NCBI GenBank assembly: GCA_035515055.1
Contig: DATJBV010000047.1
Coordinates: forward strand, 12,249-76,248
Origin: Pollutimonas sp035515055
GTDB lineage: Bacteria; Pseudomonadota; Gammaproteobacteria; Burkholderiales; Burkholderiaceae_B
DNA: 64,000 bases
Direction of reading: 5' to 3'
Below the pieces are notes generated by a model that saw nothing but the letters and a program-made list of their open reading frames with translations, made no database searches and had not been told where the DNA came from. Below are positions 19,055 to 28,820 of this stretch, piece after piece. A program made the position numbers and the translations under genes. Within the stretch, counting starts at the first letter, position 1. Every line of letters starts with the position of its first letter.

Positions 19055-20557
19055 CTACAGTTTCGAGATAGAGACGTGCTGCAACAAGGCTTCCACCGAC
19101 ACGTGCATGACATCTGTAAACGGTTTGGGATAAATGCCCATGTACAACACGGCAATGGCCATGATCCCAAGGATGAAGAATTCGCGAGCGCTGAGGTCGG
19201 CCATGGCGCGTACGTTGTCGTTGGCGATTTCGCCGAACGCCACGCGCTTGAGCATCCACAACGAATAAGATGCGCCCAGAATAAGCGCCAGCGCCGCGAG
19301 CAGCCCGATCCAGAAGTTGTACTGAACGGCGCCCATGATGACCGTGAATTCCCCCACGAACCCGCTGGTGGCGGGCAAACCGCTATTGGCCAGGGAGAAA
19401 AGCACGAATAGCGTAACGAAGCGCGGCATTACGTTGACCACGCCGCCGTAGTCGGCAATGCGGCGCGTGTGCATGCGGTCGTAGAGAACGCCTATGCACA
19501 GGAACATGGCGCCCGCCACGAATCCGTGTGAAATCATCTGGATGATCGCGCCTTCAAGACCCGCTGTGTTGAACAGGAAAAAACCCAGCGTGACGAAGCC
19601 CATGTGGGCCACCGACGAATATGCGACCAGTTTCTTCATGTCGTCCTGGACGATTGCGACCAGGCCGATATAAATGACGGCAATCAGGGACAGGACGATC
19701 ATCATGCCGGCCAAGCTGTGCGACGCATCAGGCACGATAGGCAGCGAGAAGCGCAGAAAGCCATAGGCGCCCAGCTTCAGCATGATGGCGGCCAGCACCA
19801 CCGATCCGCCCGTTGGCGCCTCGACGTGCGCATCGGGCAACCACGTATGCACCGGCCACATCGGAACCTTTACGGCAAAGGCGGCAAGCAAGGCAATGAA
19901 GATGAAGATCTGTGGCGCATAGCCCAGCTTGAGCTGGTGCCAGGTCAGGATGTCGAACGAACCACCCGACGCATGCCACAGGTAGATGAAGGCAACCAGC
20001 GTGAGCAGCGAGCCCATCAAGGTGTACAGGAAGAACTTGAACGCGGCATATACCCGGTTCGGTCCGCCCCATATGCCGATGATCAGATACATCGGGATGA
20101 GCGTGGCCTCGAAGAACACGTAGAACAGCATGCCGTCCAGCGCTACGAAGACGCCGACCATCAGCCCCGACAGGATCAGGAACGAGGCCATGTACTGCGA
20201 TACCCGGCTGGTGATGACTTGCCAGCCGGCCAGCACCACGATGATGGTGATGAATGCCGTCAGCAAGACGAACCAGATGGATATGCCATCGATGCCGAGG
20301 TGATAGTTCACCGCGAATGATTCGATCCACGAGGTTTTTTCAACGAACTGCATGTTCGCCGTGGTTTTATCGAAGCCGGTATACAACGGCAGCGTAACGA
20401 GGAAGCCGGCAATCGAGCCCACCAGAGACAGGATGCGCGTAACGCCGGGGCGGTCGTCGCGCCCCACCAGAAGAACGATCAGGCCGGCAACAATCGGAAC
20501 GAAGATTGCAAGCGTTAACCAAGGAAGAGTAGAAGACGCCATATCGCTAGCCATCAT
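19055..20557 (-). CDS. nuoM: NADH-quinone oxidoreductase subunit M
   Basis: Second antiporter-like proton channel of complex I, 500 residues, about 14 helices. The TM5 glutamate is in YVFFEATLIPMYLIIGIWG, and the central motif KVPMWPVHTWLPDAHVEAPT is conserved. The ATG at 20557 overlaps the nuoL stop as ATGATG, implying coupled translation; internal ATGs at the next codon and at MASSTLP are possible alternatives. It has normal length and no gaps. Confidence 0.97.
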   Translation of the reverse strand: MMASDMASSTLPWLTLAIFVPIVAGLIVLLVGRDDRPGVTRILSLVGSIAGFLVTLPLYTGFDKTTANMQFVEKTSWIESFAVNYHLGIDGISIWFVLLTAFITIIVVLAGWQVITSRVSQYMASFLILSGLMVGVFVALDGMLFYVFFEATLIPMYLIIGIWGGPNRVYAAFKFFLYTLMGSLLTLVAFIYLWHASGGSFDILTWHQLKLGYAPQIFIFIALLAAFAVKVPMWPVHTWLPDAHVEAPTGGSVVLAAIMLKLGAYGFLRFSLPIVPDASHSLAGMMIVLSLIAVIYIGLVAIVQDDMKKLVAYSSVAHMGFVTLGFFLFNTAGLEGAIIQMISHGFVAGAMFLCIGVLYDRMHTRRIADYGGVVNVMPRFVTLFVLFSLANSGLPATSGFVGEFTVIMGAVQYNFWIGLLAALALILGASYSLWMLKRVAFGEIANDNVRAMADLSAREFFILGIMAIAVLYMGIYPKPFTDVMHVSVEALLQHVSISKL

Positions 20558-22560
20558 CGAACCGTCAACACAAAAAAGGTTAATAAAGCCATGATCCCGA
20601 TGATCATCGCGAAGGCGTAGTGATAGATATAGCCCGACTGCAGGTGTCGGCTGGCTGCCGCTACCCAGCCCACCACACGGGCGCTGCCATTGATCAGTAT
20701 GCCGTCGATCAAGCCGCGGTCACCGCCCTTCCAGAAGCCATGTCCCAGCAGGCGGACGCCGCGGGCGATAACTTGTTCATTGACCCAGTCGGCATAGTAC
20801 TTGTTGTCGAGGATGCGATTGATGAACGACAATTTTTCGTGAATGACGGCCGGCACTTTCGGATTGATTACGTAGCAATACCAGGCAACGACGAAGCCCG
20901 CGATCATCAGCCAGAACGGCAGAGTAACGAAGCCGTGCAGGGCATACGCCACCCAGCCATGCCAGTGGCTGGCCAGTTCGGCCATGGCAGGATGCGCCGG
21001 CAGTATGGCGATGACGCCATTGAAGAAGCCATCGAACAACAAGGGATCGATGAACAACGCGCCTGCCACGACGGACGGGATGGCCAGCAACACCAAGGGC
21101 AAGGTCACCACCCATGGCGATTCATGCGGCGTGCCGCCATGATGGCCATGGTCGTCATGGCCGTGGCCATGCGCGGCGTGCCCGGTGGTGTCGAAACGTT
21201 CCTTGCCGTGGAAGACGAGGAAATACACGCGGAACGAATACAGCGACGTAACGAACACACCGATGAGCGTGGCGTAATAGGCAAAGCCCGCGCCCCACAC
21301 GTTGGCTGCGCCAGCCGCTTCAATAATGTGTTCCTTGGAATAAAACCCGGCAAAGAACGGCGTTCCGACCAAGGCAAGCGTGCCCAGAAGGAAGGTGATC
21401 CATGTGATGGGCATGTACTTGCGCACGCCGCCCATGGTTCGGATGTCCTGGTTGTGATGCATGCCGATAATCACCGAACCCGCCGCAAGAAACAGCAAAG
21501 CCTTGAAGAAAGCGTGCGTCATGAGGTGGAAAATCGCGGCTGAATAGGCGGAGGCACCTAGCGCCACCGTCATGTAGCCCAATTGCGACAGCGTGGAATA
21601 AGCAATAACGCGCTTAATGTCGTTTTGCACGATGCCCAGGATGCCCAGGAACAACGCGCCGATAGCGCCGATGACGATCATGATCGACAAGGCTGTTGCA
21701 GACTGCTCGAACACCGGCGAAAAACGGGCAACCATGAAGATGCCAGCCGTGACCATGGTGGCGGCGTGAATGAGCGCCGAGATGGGCGTCGGGCCTTCCA
21801 TGGAATCCGGCAGCCAGGTATGCAACGGCACTTGTGCCGACTTACCCATTGCACCAACGAATAGCGCAATACATGCCACCGTCAGCAACTGCCAGTCAGT
21901 GCCGGGAAACGTCATGGCGGCCATCTTGTCGGTCTGCGCGAAGATATCGGCGTAATGCATGCTGCCGGTGTAGGCGAACAACAAACCAATACCGAGCAGG
22001 AAACCGAAGTCGCCCACGCGGTTGATGAGGAATGCCTTCATGTTGGCAAAAATGGCCGTGGGACGCGTGTACCAGAAACCGATCAACAGATAGGAGACCA
22101 AGCCCACCGCTTCCCATCCGAAGAACAGCTGCACCATGTTGTTAGACATGACCAGCATGAGCATGGAAAACGTGAATAACGAAATGTACGAGAAGAAGCG
22201 CTGGTAGCCGGGATCATCGGACATATAACCAATGGTATAGATGTGCACCATCAGGGATACGGACGTGACGACCACCATCATAAGGGCGGACAGGGAATCG
22301 ATCAGGAAGCCCAGTTCCAGCTTGGTGGTGCCGATGACGCTCCAGGTATAGAGCGCGCCGTCGTAGGTTTGGCCATCGAGCACCTGCAACAGCACAATGA
22401 CGGACCCGATAAACGAGATCAGGACCGAGGCGATGGTGATCAGGTGCGAGCCGCGCCGGCTGACGAAACGGCCGAGAAAGCCCGTGCCGAATAATCCGGC
22501 AAGCAAGGCGCCCGCCAGGGGCGCGAGGGCAATCAATAAGTAAAGATTAGTTGAATTCAT
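20554..22560 (-). CDS. nuoL: NADH-quinone oxidoreductase subunit L
   Basis: Distal proton-pumping subunit of complex I, with the long lateral helix that braces the membrane arm. It has 668 residues from the ATG at 22560 (MNSTNLYLLIALAP); an in-frame ATG 18 bases earlier overlaps the nuoK end. The proton-path motif KSAQVPLHTWLPDSMEGPTP and the TM5 glutamate in FFGWEAVGLVSYLLIGFW are present. A His/Gly-rich stretch (about residues 460-485: GHAAHGHGHDDHGHHGG) lies in a loop, a common feature of beta- and gammaproteobacterial NuoL that could bind metal. The operon context is intact. Confidence 0.96.
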   Translation of the reverse strand: MNSTNLYLLIALAPLAGALLAGLFGTGFLGRFVSRRGSHLITIASVLISFIGSVIVLLQVLDGQTYDGALYTWSVIGTTKLELGFLIDSLSALMMVVVTSVSLMVHIYTIGYMSDDPGYQRFFSYISLFTFSMLMLVMSNNMVQLFFGWEAVGLVSYLLIGFWYTRPTAIFANMKAFLINRVGDFGFLLGIGLLFAYTGSMHYADIFAQTDKMAAMTFPGTDWQLLTVACIALFVGAMGKSAQVPLHTWLPDSMEGPTPISALIHAATMVTAGIFMVARFSPVFEQSATALSIMIVIGAIGALFLGILGIVQNDIKRVIAYSTLSQLGYMTVALGASAYSAAIFHLMTHAFFKALLFLAAGSVIIGMHHNQDIRTMGGVRKYMPITWITFLLGTLALVGTPFFAGFYSKEHIIEAAGAANVWGAGFAYYATLIGVFVTSLYSFRVYFLVFHGKERFDTTGHAAHGHGHDDHGHHGGTPHESPWVVTLPLVLLAIPSVVAGALFIDPLLFDGFFNGVIAILPAHPAMAELASHWHGWVAYALHGFVTLPFWLMIAGFVVAWYCYVINPKVPAVIHEKLSFINRILDNKYYADWVNEQVIARGVRLLGHGFWKGGDRGLIDGILINGSARVVGWVAAASRHLQSGYIYHYAFAMIIGIMALLTFFVLTVR

Positions 22561-22574
22561 AGTGTGCAGTTCCA

Positions 22575-22883
22575 TCAACCCTTGAGCTGGTCAAGTTCTT
22601 CAACATTGATCGTATTCAGGTTGCGGAACAGCAACACCAAGATCGCCAGGCCGATGGCGGCTTCAGCAGCTGCCACGGTAAGAATGAAAAAGACGAAGAC
22701 CTGGCCGGCAGTGTCGCCGAACCAGGAAGAGAAGGCCACGAAATTCATGTTGGCCGCCAGGAGCATAAGCTCGATCGACATCAACAGAATGATCAGGTTG
22801 CGTCGATTCAAGAAGAAGCCAAAGATGCCGATGGCGAACAGAATGGCCCCGAGTATCAGGTAATGGGCGAGCGTCAATGTCAT
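22575..22883 (-). CDS. nuoK: NADH-quinone oxidoreductase subunit K
   Basis: Small three-helix membrane subunit (homologue of ND4L), 102 residues. The two buried glutamates of the proton path lie in SIELMLLAANMNF and AAAEAAIGLAIL. The start overlaps the nuoJ stop by four bases (ATGA), as is usual in this operon. Confidence 0.97.
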   Translation of the reverse strand: MTLTLAHYLILGAILFAIGIFGFFLNRRNLIILLMSIELMLLAANMNFVAFSSWFGDTAGQVFVFFILTVAAAEAAIGLAILVLLFRNLNTINVEELDQLKG

Positions 22884-23512
22884 TTCGTGTCCCCATGGGC
22901 TGGGCTGGCCGATGGGGCCGCTTCGGTTTGCGATGGAATATTGACCATGCGCAGGCGGTCGCGCGAACGCACCTTCACCTGCTCGGACGGATTCGTCTTC
23001 TTCGTGTCCGTACGGCGGCGCAGGGTGAGTGCGATGGCGGCGATCATGCCCACCAACAGAATGACACCCCCGATCTGCACGGCGAAGACGTAGTCGGTAT
23101 ACATGGCCACGCCCAGGGCGTGCGTGTTGTTGTAGTCATCGGCCACGGGCGCCTGCGGACCCGCCTCGAACCATGTCTTGGCCAGCACGAACGCCATTTC
23201 CAGCACCATGATCAGGCCGATCAGCATGCCTAGCGGCAAATACGTCTTGAGGCCCGTGCGCAACGCCTCGGTGCGCACGTCGAGCATCATGACGACGAAC
23301 AGGAAAAGCACCATGACGGCGCCCACGTAAACCACGACCAGCAACAAGGCGAGGAATTCAGCACCCAGCAGCATCCAGATCATGGACGCCGTAAAAAAGG
23401 TGAGAATAAGGTGAAGAACGCCGGTAACCGGGCTGGTGGCGGTAATGACGCGAAATGCCGCCACGACCAGCACCAGCGACAACACGTAAAACAAAACAGT
23501 AGAAAAAATCAT
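22880..23512 (-). CDS. nuoJ: NADH-quinone oxidoreductase subunit J
   Basis: Membrane subunit of complex I (ND6 homologue), 210 residues, five helices. The pi-bulge region of TM3 is YVGAVMVLFLFVVMML. The C-terminal 45 residues, rich in Lys/Arg/Ser, form a hydrophilic tail longer than in E. coli NuoJ (184). It lies 18 bases after nuoI and overlaps nuoK. Confidence 0.96.
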   Translation of the reverse strand: MIFSTVLFYVLSLVLVVAAFRVITATSPVTGVLHLILTFFTASMIWMLLGAEFLALLLVVVYVGAVMVLFLFVVMMLDVRTEALRTGLKTYLPLGMLIGLIMVLEMAFVLAKTWFEAGPQAPVADDYNNTHALGVAMYTDYVFAVQIGGVILLVGMIAAIALTLRRRTDTKKTNPSEQVKVRSRDRLRMVNIPSQTEAAPSASPAHGDTK

Positions 23513-23530
23513 GAGTGTCGGGTCCGGGCA

Positions 23531-24019
23531 TCAACGATAAGGGGCGTCTTCGGAGCGACGGCGGGCAATTTCAGGCTCGTAGCGATCACCGATCGCCAAC
23601 AGCATGTCCTTGGTGTAGTAAAGGTCGCCACGCTTTTCGCCGTGGTATTCCGAAATATGCGTCTCGACGATGGAGTCGACGGGACAGCTTTCTTCGCAGA
23701 AACCACAGAAAATGCATTTCGCGAGGTCGATGTCATAACGCGTCGTGCGGCGGGTGCCGTCGTCGCGCTCTTCGGATTCGATAGAGATGGCCAGCGCGGG
23801 GCAAACAGCTTCGCACAGCTTGCAGGCGATGCAGCGCTCTTCACCATTCGGGTAGCGGCGCAGGGCGTGCAGGCCGCGAAACCGTGGCGACGCGGGCGTC
23901 TTTTCCTGCGGATAGCGCAAAGTCACCTTGCGCTTGAAGAAGTATTTGCCCGTCAGGCGCATGCCCTTGAGCATCTCGGACAGCATAAGGCTGCCGAAGA
24001 AATCTTTGATAGCTTCCAT
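23531..24019 (-). CDS. nuoI: NADH-quinone oxidoreductase subunit I (two 4Fe-4S)
   Basis: Peripheral-arm ferredoxin-like subunit carrying clusters N6a and N6b, which pass electrons to NuoB. It has 162 residues from ATG 24019 (MEAIKDFFGS). Two CxxCxxCxxxCP motifs are visible, CIACKLCEAVCP and CIFCGFCEESCP. The frame stays open 249 bases upstream into nuoH, but that part reads as a shadow of the nuoH C-terminus and is excluded. It follows nuoH after 17 bases. Confidence 0.97.
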   Translation of the reverse strand: MEAIKDFFGSLMLSEMLKGMRLTGKYFFKRKVTLRYPQEKTPASPRFRGLHALRRYPNGEERCIACKLCEAVCPALAISIESEERDDGTRRTTRYDIDLAKCIFCGFCEESCPVDSIVETHISEYHGEKRGDLYYTKDMLLAIGDRYEPEIARRRSEDAPYR

Positions 24020-24036
24020 AATCTTGTCCCTGTTTC

Positions 24037-25110
24037 CTATTGCCAGATATTCCAGGGCGTCTGCATCCAGATCGCCACGATCACTAGCCAGATGCCTGTA
24101 AGCGGAATGAATACTTTCCAGCCCAGACGCATGATTTGATCGTAGCGGTACCGTGGGAATGTTGCCCGGAACCAGATAAACATTGAAACGACACAAAATG
24201 TCTTGATCCCGAGCCACAGCCAACCGGGAACCCAGGTGAGCGGCGCGATTTCGAGCGGCGGCATCCATCCGCCCAGAAACATGATGGAGGCAATCGCCGA
24301 CAACAGAATCATGTTGGCGTATTCGCCAAGGAAGAATAGCGCGAAGCCCATGCCCGAATATTCCACCATATGGCCGGCCACGATTTCCGATTCGCCTTCC
24401 ACCACGTCGAACGGGTGGCGGTTGGTTTCAGCCACCGCCGACACGACATAGATGACGAACAGGGGCAGCAACGGCAACCAGTTCCAGGACATGAAGTTGA
24501 TGCCCTTGTCGGCGAACCAGCCCGAGCCCTGCACATTCACGATGGTGCTTAGATTCAGCGAACCCGAGACCAGCAAGACCGTGATGAAGACGAAGCCAAT
24601 GGCGAGTTCATAGGACACCATTTGCGCGGCGGCGCGCAAGGCGCCCAGGAACGCGTACTTGGAGTTCGACGCCCAGCCGGCCACAATCACGCCGTACACG
24701 CCTATGGATGTAATGGCCATGACATACAACAGGCCGGCATTGACGTTGGCCAGCACCACGTCGGGGCCGAACGGCACGACCGCCCAGGCGGCCAGTGCGG
24801 GCATGAGCGTGACGACCGGAGCCAAGACGTACAAGACCTTGTTGGACTTGGACGGCAAGATGACTTCTTTTGTCAACAACTTGAACACGTCGGCGAAAGG
24901 CTGAAGCAGGCCGCGGTAGCCGACCCGGTTGGGCCCCTGGCGAACGTGCATGGCGCCGATCATCTTGCGTTCCCAATAGGTCAGGTAGGCGACCGACAGA
25001 ATGATAGGCACGGCAATAACGACGATCTTGATCAACGACCACACCACGAGCCAGGCGGTTGGGCCCAACAACTCAGTGCCAAACGAGGTAATAGGATTCA
25101 ACCATTCCAT
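24037..25110 (-). CDS. nuoH: NADH-quinone oxidoreductase subunit H
   Basis: ND1 homologue that forms the quinone-binding cavity at the junction of the arms, 357 residues, eight or nine helices. Conserved elements are YWERKMIGAMHVRQGPNRVG near the N-terminus and AETNRHPFDVVEGESEIVAG, which contains the acidic E-channel loop. Its first base is also the last base of the nuoG stop, a one-base overlap, so the genes are tightly coupled. Confidence 0.97.
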   Translation of the reverse strand: MEWLNPITSFGTELLGPTAWLVVWSLIKIVVIAVPIILSVAYLTYWERKMIGAMHVRQGPNRVGYRGLLQPFADVFKLLTKEVILPSKSNKVLYVLAPVVTLMPALAAWAVVPFGPDVVLANVNAGLLYVMAITSIGVYGVIVAGWASNSKYAFLGALRAAAQMVSYELAIGFVFITVLLVSGSLNLSTIVNVQGSGWFADKGINFMSWNWLPLLPLFVIYVVSAVAETNRHPFDVVEGESEIVAGHMVEYSGMGFALFFLGEYANMILLSAIASIMFLGGWMPPLEIAPLTWVPGWLWLGIKTFCVVSMFIWFRATFPRYRYDQIMRLGWKVFIPLTGIWLVIVAIWMQTPWNIWQ

Positions 25111-27437
25111 TACGCACGCTCCACGGTCAATTGGCCAAAGCCGCTACCCAACGCCACGGTTTCTTCGAATGCCGTGGGGATACGCACACATCCGTGCGCG
25201 ACGGTATCGTCGACCAGCGCCGGAAGGACGATCTGGCCTTGCGCCGAGCTGATGCGCAAGGAATCGCCGGCTTCCGCTCCCAACTCGGCCAGCATGCTGG
25301 CCGCCATGCGCGCGCGTGGCGGCTGCGAGGCCGGCGTAGCCTGCAAAGGCGCCGAACGGCGCACAAGTGCGTCGCTACGGTAAATCGGCACATCGGTCAC
25401 GCGCTGTATGCCGTTGAGCTTCGCGCCCAAGCCGACGGTAGCGTTAATGGCGTTGGACAGACGCCCGTCCGTACCGTCGACCATAATGCTGTCGCGCACC
25501 GATTCAGACGTTTCATCGTCGAAACCTTGCAGCTGGAACAGGTTGCCAAGCACGCGCAAGACCTTCCATGCCGGACGCGTATCGGCGAACGGCGCGGCGG
25601 CACCCTTGAAGCTCTGGGCGCGCCCTTCGGCGTTGACAAATGTTCCCGACGTTTCGGTGAATGGCGAAATGGGCAGCATGACATCGGCCCAGGCGTCGAC
25701 CGCCGAGCGATACGATGTCAGGGCGACGGTAAAGCCCGCCGCCTTGAGGGTCTCGACGGCGCGAGCGCCGTTGTCGGCGTCCATGGAAGGCTCGGTATGC
25801 AAGACCATATAGGCCTTCAATGGCTGCGCGAGCATTTGCTCGGCGCCCAAGCCGTCTTTGCCAGGGATGGCGCCGGCCAGGTAGCCGCCCACCGTATTGG
25901 CGCCGGCGGTAAGGAAACCGAACTTGGCGCCCAGCGAACCAGCAAGCGCCGACGCATTGGCGGCAATGAGCGTGGCCTGATCCGACGCGGTCGCCATGTT
26001 GCCAAGGAAGACGCCGACACGCTCGCCCGATGCCAGGCTGGCCGCAATGGCTTGCGCCGCGTCGCCCGGCTGGACGTTCGCGAACGCGGGCGGGACGCTT
26101 TGTTCTTTAGCGTTGGCAAGCGCGACCAAGACTTCAGCCAAGGCGTCGGGCAGCGCACTGGGGGCCACCGTAAGCTTGCCGGTAACGGGGAACAACGGAT
26201 CTTCCGTGCCCGCGTCGATGAAGGACACCTGCGTGCCATGCTTGGCGGCCTGGCGCAAGCGCTGAGCCATCAAGGGGTGATCTTTCCGCAGGAACGAGCC
26301 CACGATCAGCACACGATCCAGATTGGCGAACTCGGTGATCGGCATGCCCAGCCAAGGAACGCCGGACACGGCTTGGTCGAACGAACGATCGATATGGCGC
26401 AGGCGAAAATCGATGTTTTCAGAGCCAAGCGCACGCGTCAGGCGCGCCAGCAGGGCCAGCTCTTCAACAGTGGCCGTGTGGCTACCGATGCTGCCGATTT
26501 GCTCGGCGCCGAACTGCTCGCGCACCGTATTGAACCCGTGCACCACCACTTGCAGCGCATCGCTCCAGGAGGCTTCGCGCCACTGGCCATCTTCCCCCTT
26601 GATCATCGGGTGAGCCAGGCGGTCTTCGGTGTACAGGCCTTCGTAGGAAAAACGGTCGCGATCGCTGATCCAGCACTCGTTCACATCTTCGTTTTCGAAA
26701 GGCACGACGCGCAGTACGCGATCCATCTTGGCCTGCACCACCAGGTTGGCACCCAGGCTATCGTGCGGGCTGACCGAACGGCGGCGCGCCATTTCCCAGG
26801 TACGGGCAGTGAATTTGAACGGCTTGGACAGCAATGCGCCGACCGGGCAGACGTCGATCATGTTGCCCGACAGTTCGGACTCGACGGCCTGGCCGACAAA
26901 TGTCGTGATCTCGGAGAACTCGCCGCGATTGACCATGCCCACTTCCATGATGCCGCCGATTTCCTGACCCAGCCGCACGCAGCGTGTGCAATGTATGCAG
27001 CGCTGCATGCCGTCGGTGGAAATGAGCGGACCCATGGACTTGGCGGTGACGACGCGCTTGGCTTCTTGGTAGCGCGATGCCGAGGCGCCATAGCCGACGG
27101 CCAAATCCTGCAACTGGCACTCGCCGCCCTGGTCGCAAACCGGGCAATCCAGCGGGTGATTGATCAGCAGAAACTCCATGACGCTTTTCTGAGCGGCAAT
27201 GGCCTTGTCGGAGCGGGTATGCACCACCATGCCGTTAGTGACGGGCGTGGCACAGGCGGGCAACGCCTTGGGCGCCTTTTCGACGTCGACCAGGCACATG
27301 CGGCAGTTGGCCGCAATGGAAAGTTTCTTGTGATAGCAGAAGTGCGGCACATAGACCCCGAGCTTGTGCGCAGCCTGGATGACCATGCTGCCTTCGGGAG
27401 CTTCTACTTTAATGCCGTCGATGGTAAGTTCAACCAT
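25110..27437 (-). CDS. nuoG: NADH-quinone oxidoreductase subunit G
   Basis: Large peripheral subunit with a 2Fe-2S and several 4Fe-4S clusters and a molybdopterin-oxidoreductase-like but non-catalytic C-terminal domain; 775 residues. The N-terminal 2Fe-2S cysteines are in FCYHKKLSIAANCRMC. CPVCDQGGECQLQD and the HCTRCVRLGQEIGG block carry the next clusters. The middle and C-terminal parts (about 220-775) are the molybdopterin-type fold. A long open frame lies opposite on the plus strand but is only codon-bias shadow. The gene follows nuoF after 15 bases. Confidence 0.96.
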   Translation of the reverse strand: MVELTIDGIKVEAPEGSMVIQAAHKLGVYVPHFCYHKKLSIAANCRMCLVDVEKAPKALPACATPVTNGMVVHTRSDKAIAAQKSVMEFLLINHPLDCPVCDQGGECQLQDLAVGYGASASRYQEAKRVVTAKSMGPLISTDGMQRCIHCTRCVRLGQEIGGIMEVGMVNRGEFSEITTFVGQAVESELSGNMIDVCPVGALLSKPFKFTARTWEMARRRSVSPHDSLGANLVVQAKMDRVLRVVPFENEDVNECWISDRDRFSYEGLYTEDRLAHPMIKGEDGQWREASWSDALQVVVHGFNTVREQFGAEQIGSIGSHTATVEELALLARLTRALGSENIDFRLRHIDRSFDQAVSGVPWLGMPITEFANLDRVLIVGSFLRKDHPLMAQRLRQAAKHGTQVSFIDAGTEDPLFPVTGKLTVAPSALPDALAEVLVALANAKEQSVPPAFANVQPGDAAQAIAASLASGERVGVFLGNMATASDQATLIAANASALAGSLGAKFGFLTAGANTVGGYLAGAIPGKDGLGAEQMLAQPLKAYMVLHTEPSMDADNGARAVETLKAAGFTVALTSYRSAVDAWADVMLPISPFTETSGTFVNAEGRAQSFKGAAAPFADTRPAWKVLRVLGNLFQLQGFDDETSESVRDSIMVDGTDGRLSNAINATVGLGAKLNGIQRVTDVPIYRSDALVRRSAPLQATPASQPPRARMAASMLAELGAEAGDSLRISSAQGQIVLPALVDDTVAHGCVRIPTAFEETVALGSGFGQLTVERA

Positions 27438-27452
27438 TAGCTTGTCCTGAGC

Positions 27453-28820
27453 CTACAGATATTTTGGCACCACACAGCTTTTATGCTGGATGTGGTGTGC
27501 GAACTCGTCGCGGAAATGCTTGATGAAACTGCGTACCGGCATGGCGGCGGCGTCGCCGAGCGCGCAAATGGTGCGCCCCATGATGTTGTGCGCCACCGAA
27601 TCCAGGACGTCCAGATCTTCCGGACGGCCCTGGCCGTTCTCGATGCGCTCGACCATGCGATACAACCAGCCCGTGCCTTCGCGGCAAGGCGTGCATTGGC
27701 CGCAGCTTTCCTCGAAGTAAAAATACGACAGGCGCATCAGGGACTTGACCATGCAACGGGTCTCGTCCATGACGATGACCGCGCCGGACCCGAGCATGGA
27801 GCCGGCCTTGGCGATCGAGTCGTAGTCCATGGTGGTTTGCATCATGATGTCGGCCGGCAACACCGGGGCGCTGGAACCGCCCGGTATGACCGCCTTCAAC
27901 TTACGGCCGCCCCGCATGCCGCCCGCCAATTCCAGCAGCTTGCTAAAGGGCGTGCCTAGCGGAATTTCGTAATTGCCGGGGAGTTCGACGTCGCCAGAGA
28001 TAGAGAACAGCTTGGTGCCGCCGTTATTGGGCAGGCCGATCTCCAGGTATTCCTGGGCGCTGTTGCGGAAGATCCAGGGCACCGCCGCAAACGTTTCCGT
28101 ATTGTTGATGGTGGTTGGCTTGCCGTACAGGCCAAAGCTGGCAGGGAATGGCGGCTTGAAGCGCGGTTGCCCTTTCTTGCCTTCCAGCGATTCCAGCAAG
28201 GCGGTCTCTTCGCCGCAAATATAGGCACCGTAGCCGTGGAAGGCGTGCAACTGGAAGCTGAATTCCGACCCCAGGATCTTGTCGCCCAGAAAACCGGCCG
28301 CGCGGGCCTGTTCCAACGCCTGCTCGAAGCGGTCGTAGATCTCGAAGATTTCGCCGTGGATGTAGTTATAGCCCACGGTAATGCCCATGGCATAGGCGGC
28401 AATGGCCATGCCCTCGATCACGATGTGCGGATTGAACCGGAGAATGTCGCGGTCTTTGAAGGTACCCGGCTCGCCTTCGTCGGAATTGCACACCAGGTAT
28501 TTCTGGCCCGGCAAGGTACGAGGCATGAAGCTCCACTTCAAGCCGGTGGGAAATCCCGCGCCGCCGCGGCCGCGCAAACCCGATGCCTTGACTTCGTTGA
28601 TGACGTCTTCCGGCTTCATGCCAGTGGTAAGAATCTTGCGCAAGGCCTCGTAGCCGCCGCGCTTGACGTAGTCTTCCAGGCCCCAGTTCGTGCCGTCCAG
28701 GCCCGCAATAATTTGCGGACTGAGGTGGCGGTCGTGGAAGATCATGCTGGTCGACACGTCGCTGCCGGGATTGGGCGCCAGGCCCTGGGAAAATTGCTGC
28801 AACAGCCCCGTCGCGCTCAT
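27453..28820 (-). CDS. nuoF: NADH-quinone oxidoreductase subunit F (NADH/FMN site)
   Basis: Binds NADH, FMN and the N3 4Fe-4S cluster, the entry point for electrons; 455 residues. The glycine-rich GLRGRGGAGFPTGLKW is the FMN/NADH site. NSDEGEPGTFKDRDI and the cluster motif ESCGQCTPCREGTGW are clear. I chose ATG 28820 because it overlaps the nuoE TGA (ATGA). That adds about 25 residues before MIFHDRHLSPQ, which is the alternative start. Operon position and motifs leave no doubt about identity. Confidence 0.96.
   Translation of the reverse strand: MSATGLLQQFSQGLAPNPGSDVSTSMIFHDRHLSPQIIAGLDGTNWGLEDYVKRGGYEALRKILTTGMKPEDVINEVKASGLRGRGGAGFPTGLKWSFMPRTLPGQKYLVCNSDEGEPGTFKDRDILRFNPHIVIEGMAIAAYAMGITVGYNYIHGEIFEIYDRFEQALEQARAAGFLGDKILGSEFSFQLHAFHGYGAYICGEETALLESLEGKKGQPRFKPPFPASFGLYGKPTTINNTETFAAVPWIFRNSAQEYLEIGLPNNGGTKLFSISGDVELPGNYEIPLGTPFSKLLELAGGMRGGRKLKAVIPGGSSAPVLPADIMMQTTMDYDSIAKAGSMLGSGAVIVMDETRCMVKSLMRLSYFYFEESCGQCTPCREGTGWLYRMVERIENGQGRPEDLDVLDSVAHNIMGRTICALGDAAAMPVRSFIKHFRDEFAHHIQHKSCVVPKYL

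Noticed and set aside
25131..27440. 769-codon open frame on the plus strand opposite nuoG
   Set aside because: It mirrors nuoG almost exactly, has no recognisable motif and is explained by high GC codon bias; nuoG itself has all cluster cysteines.
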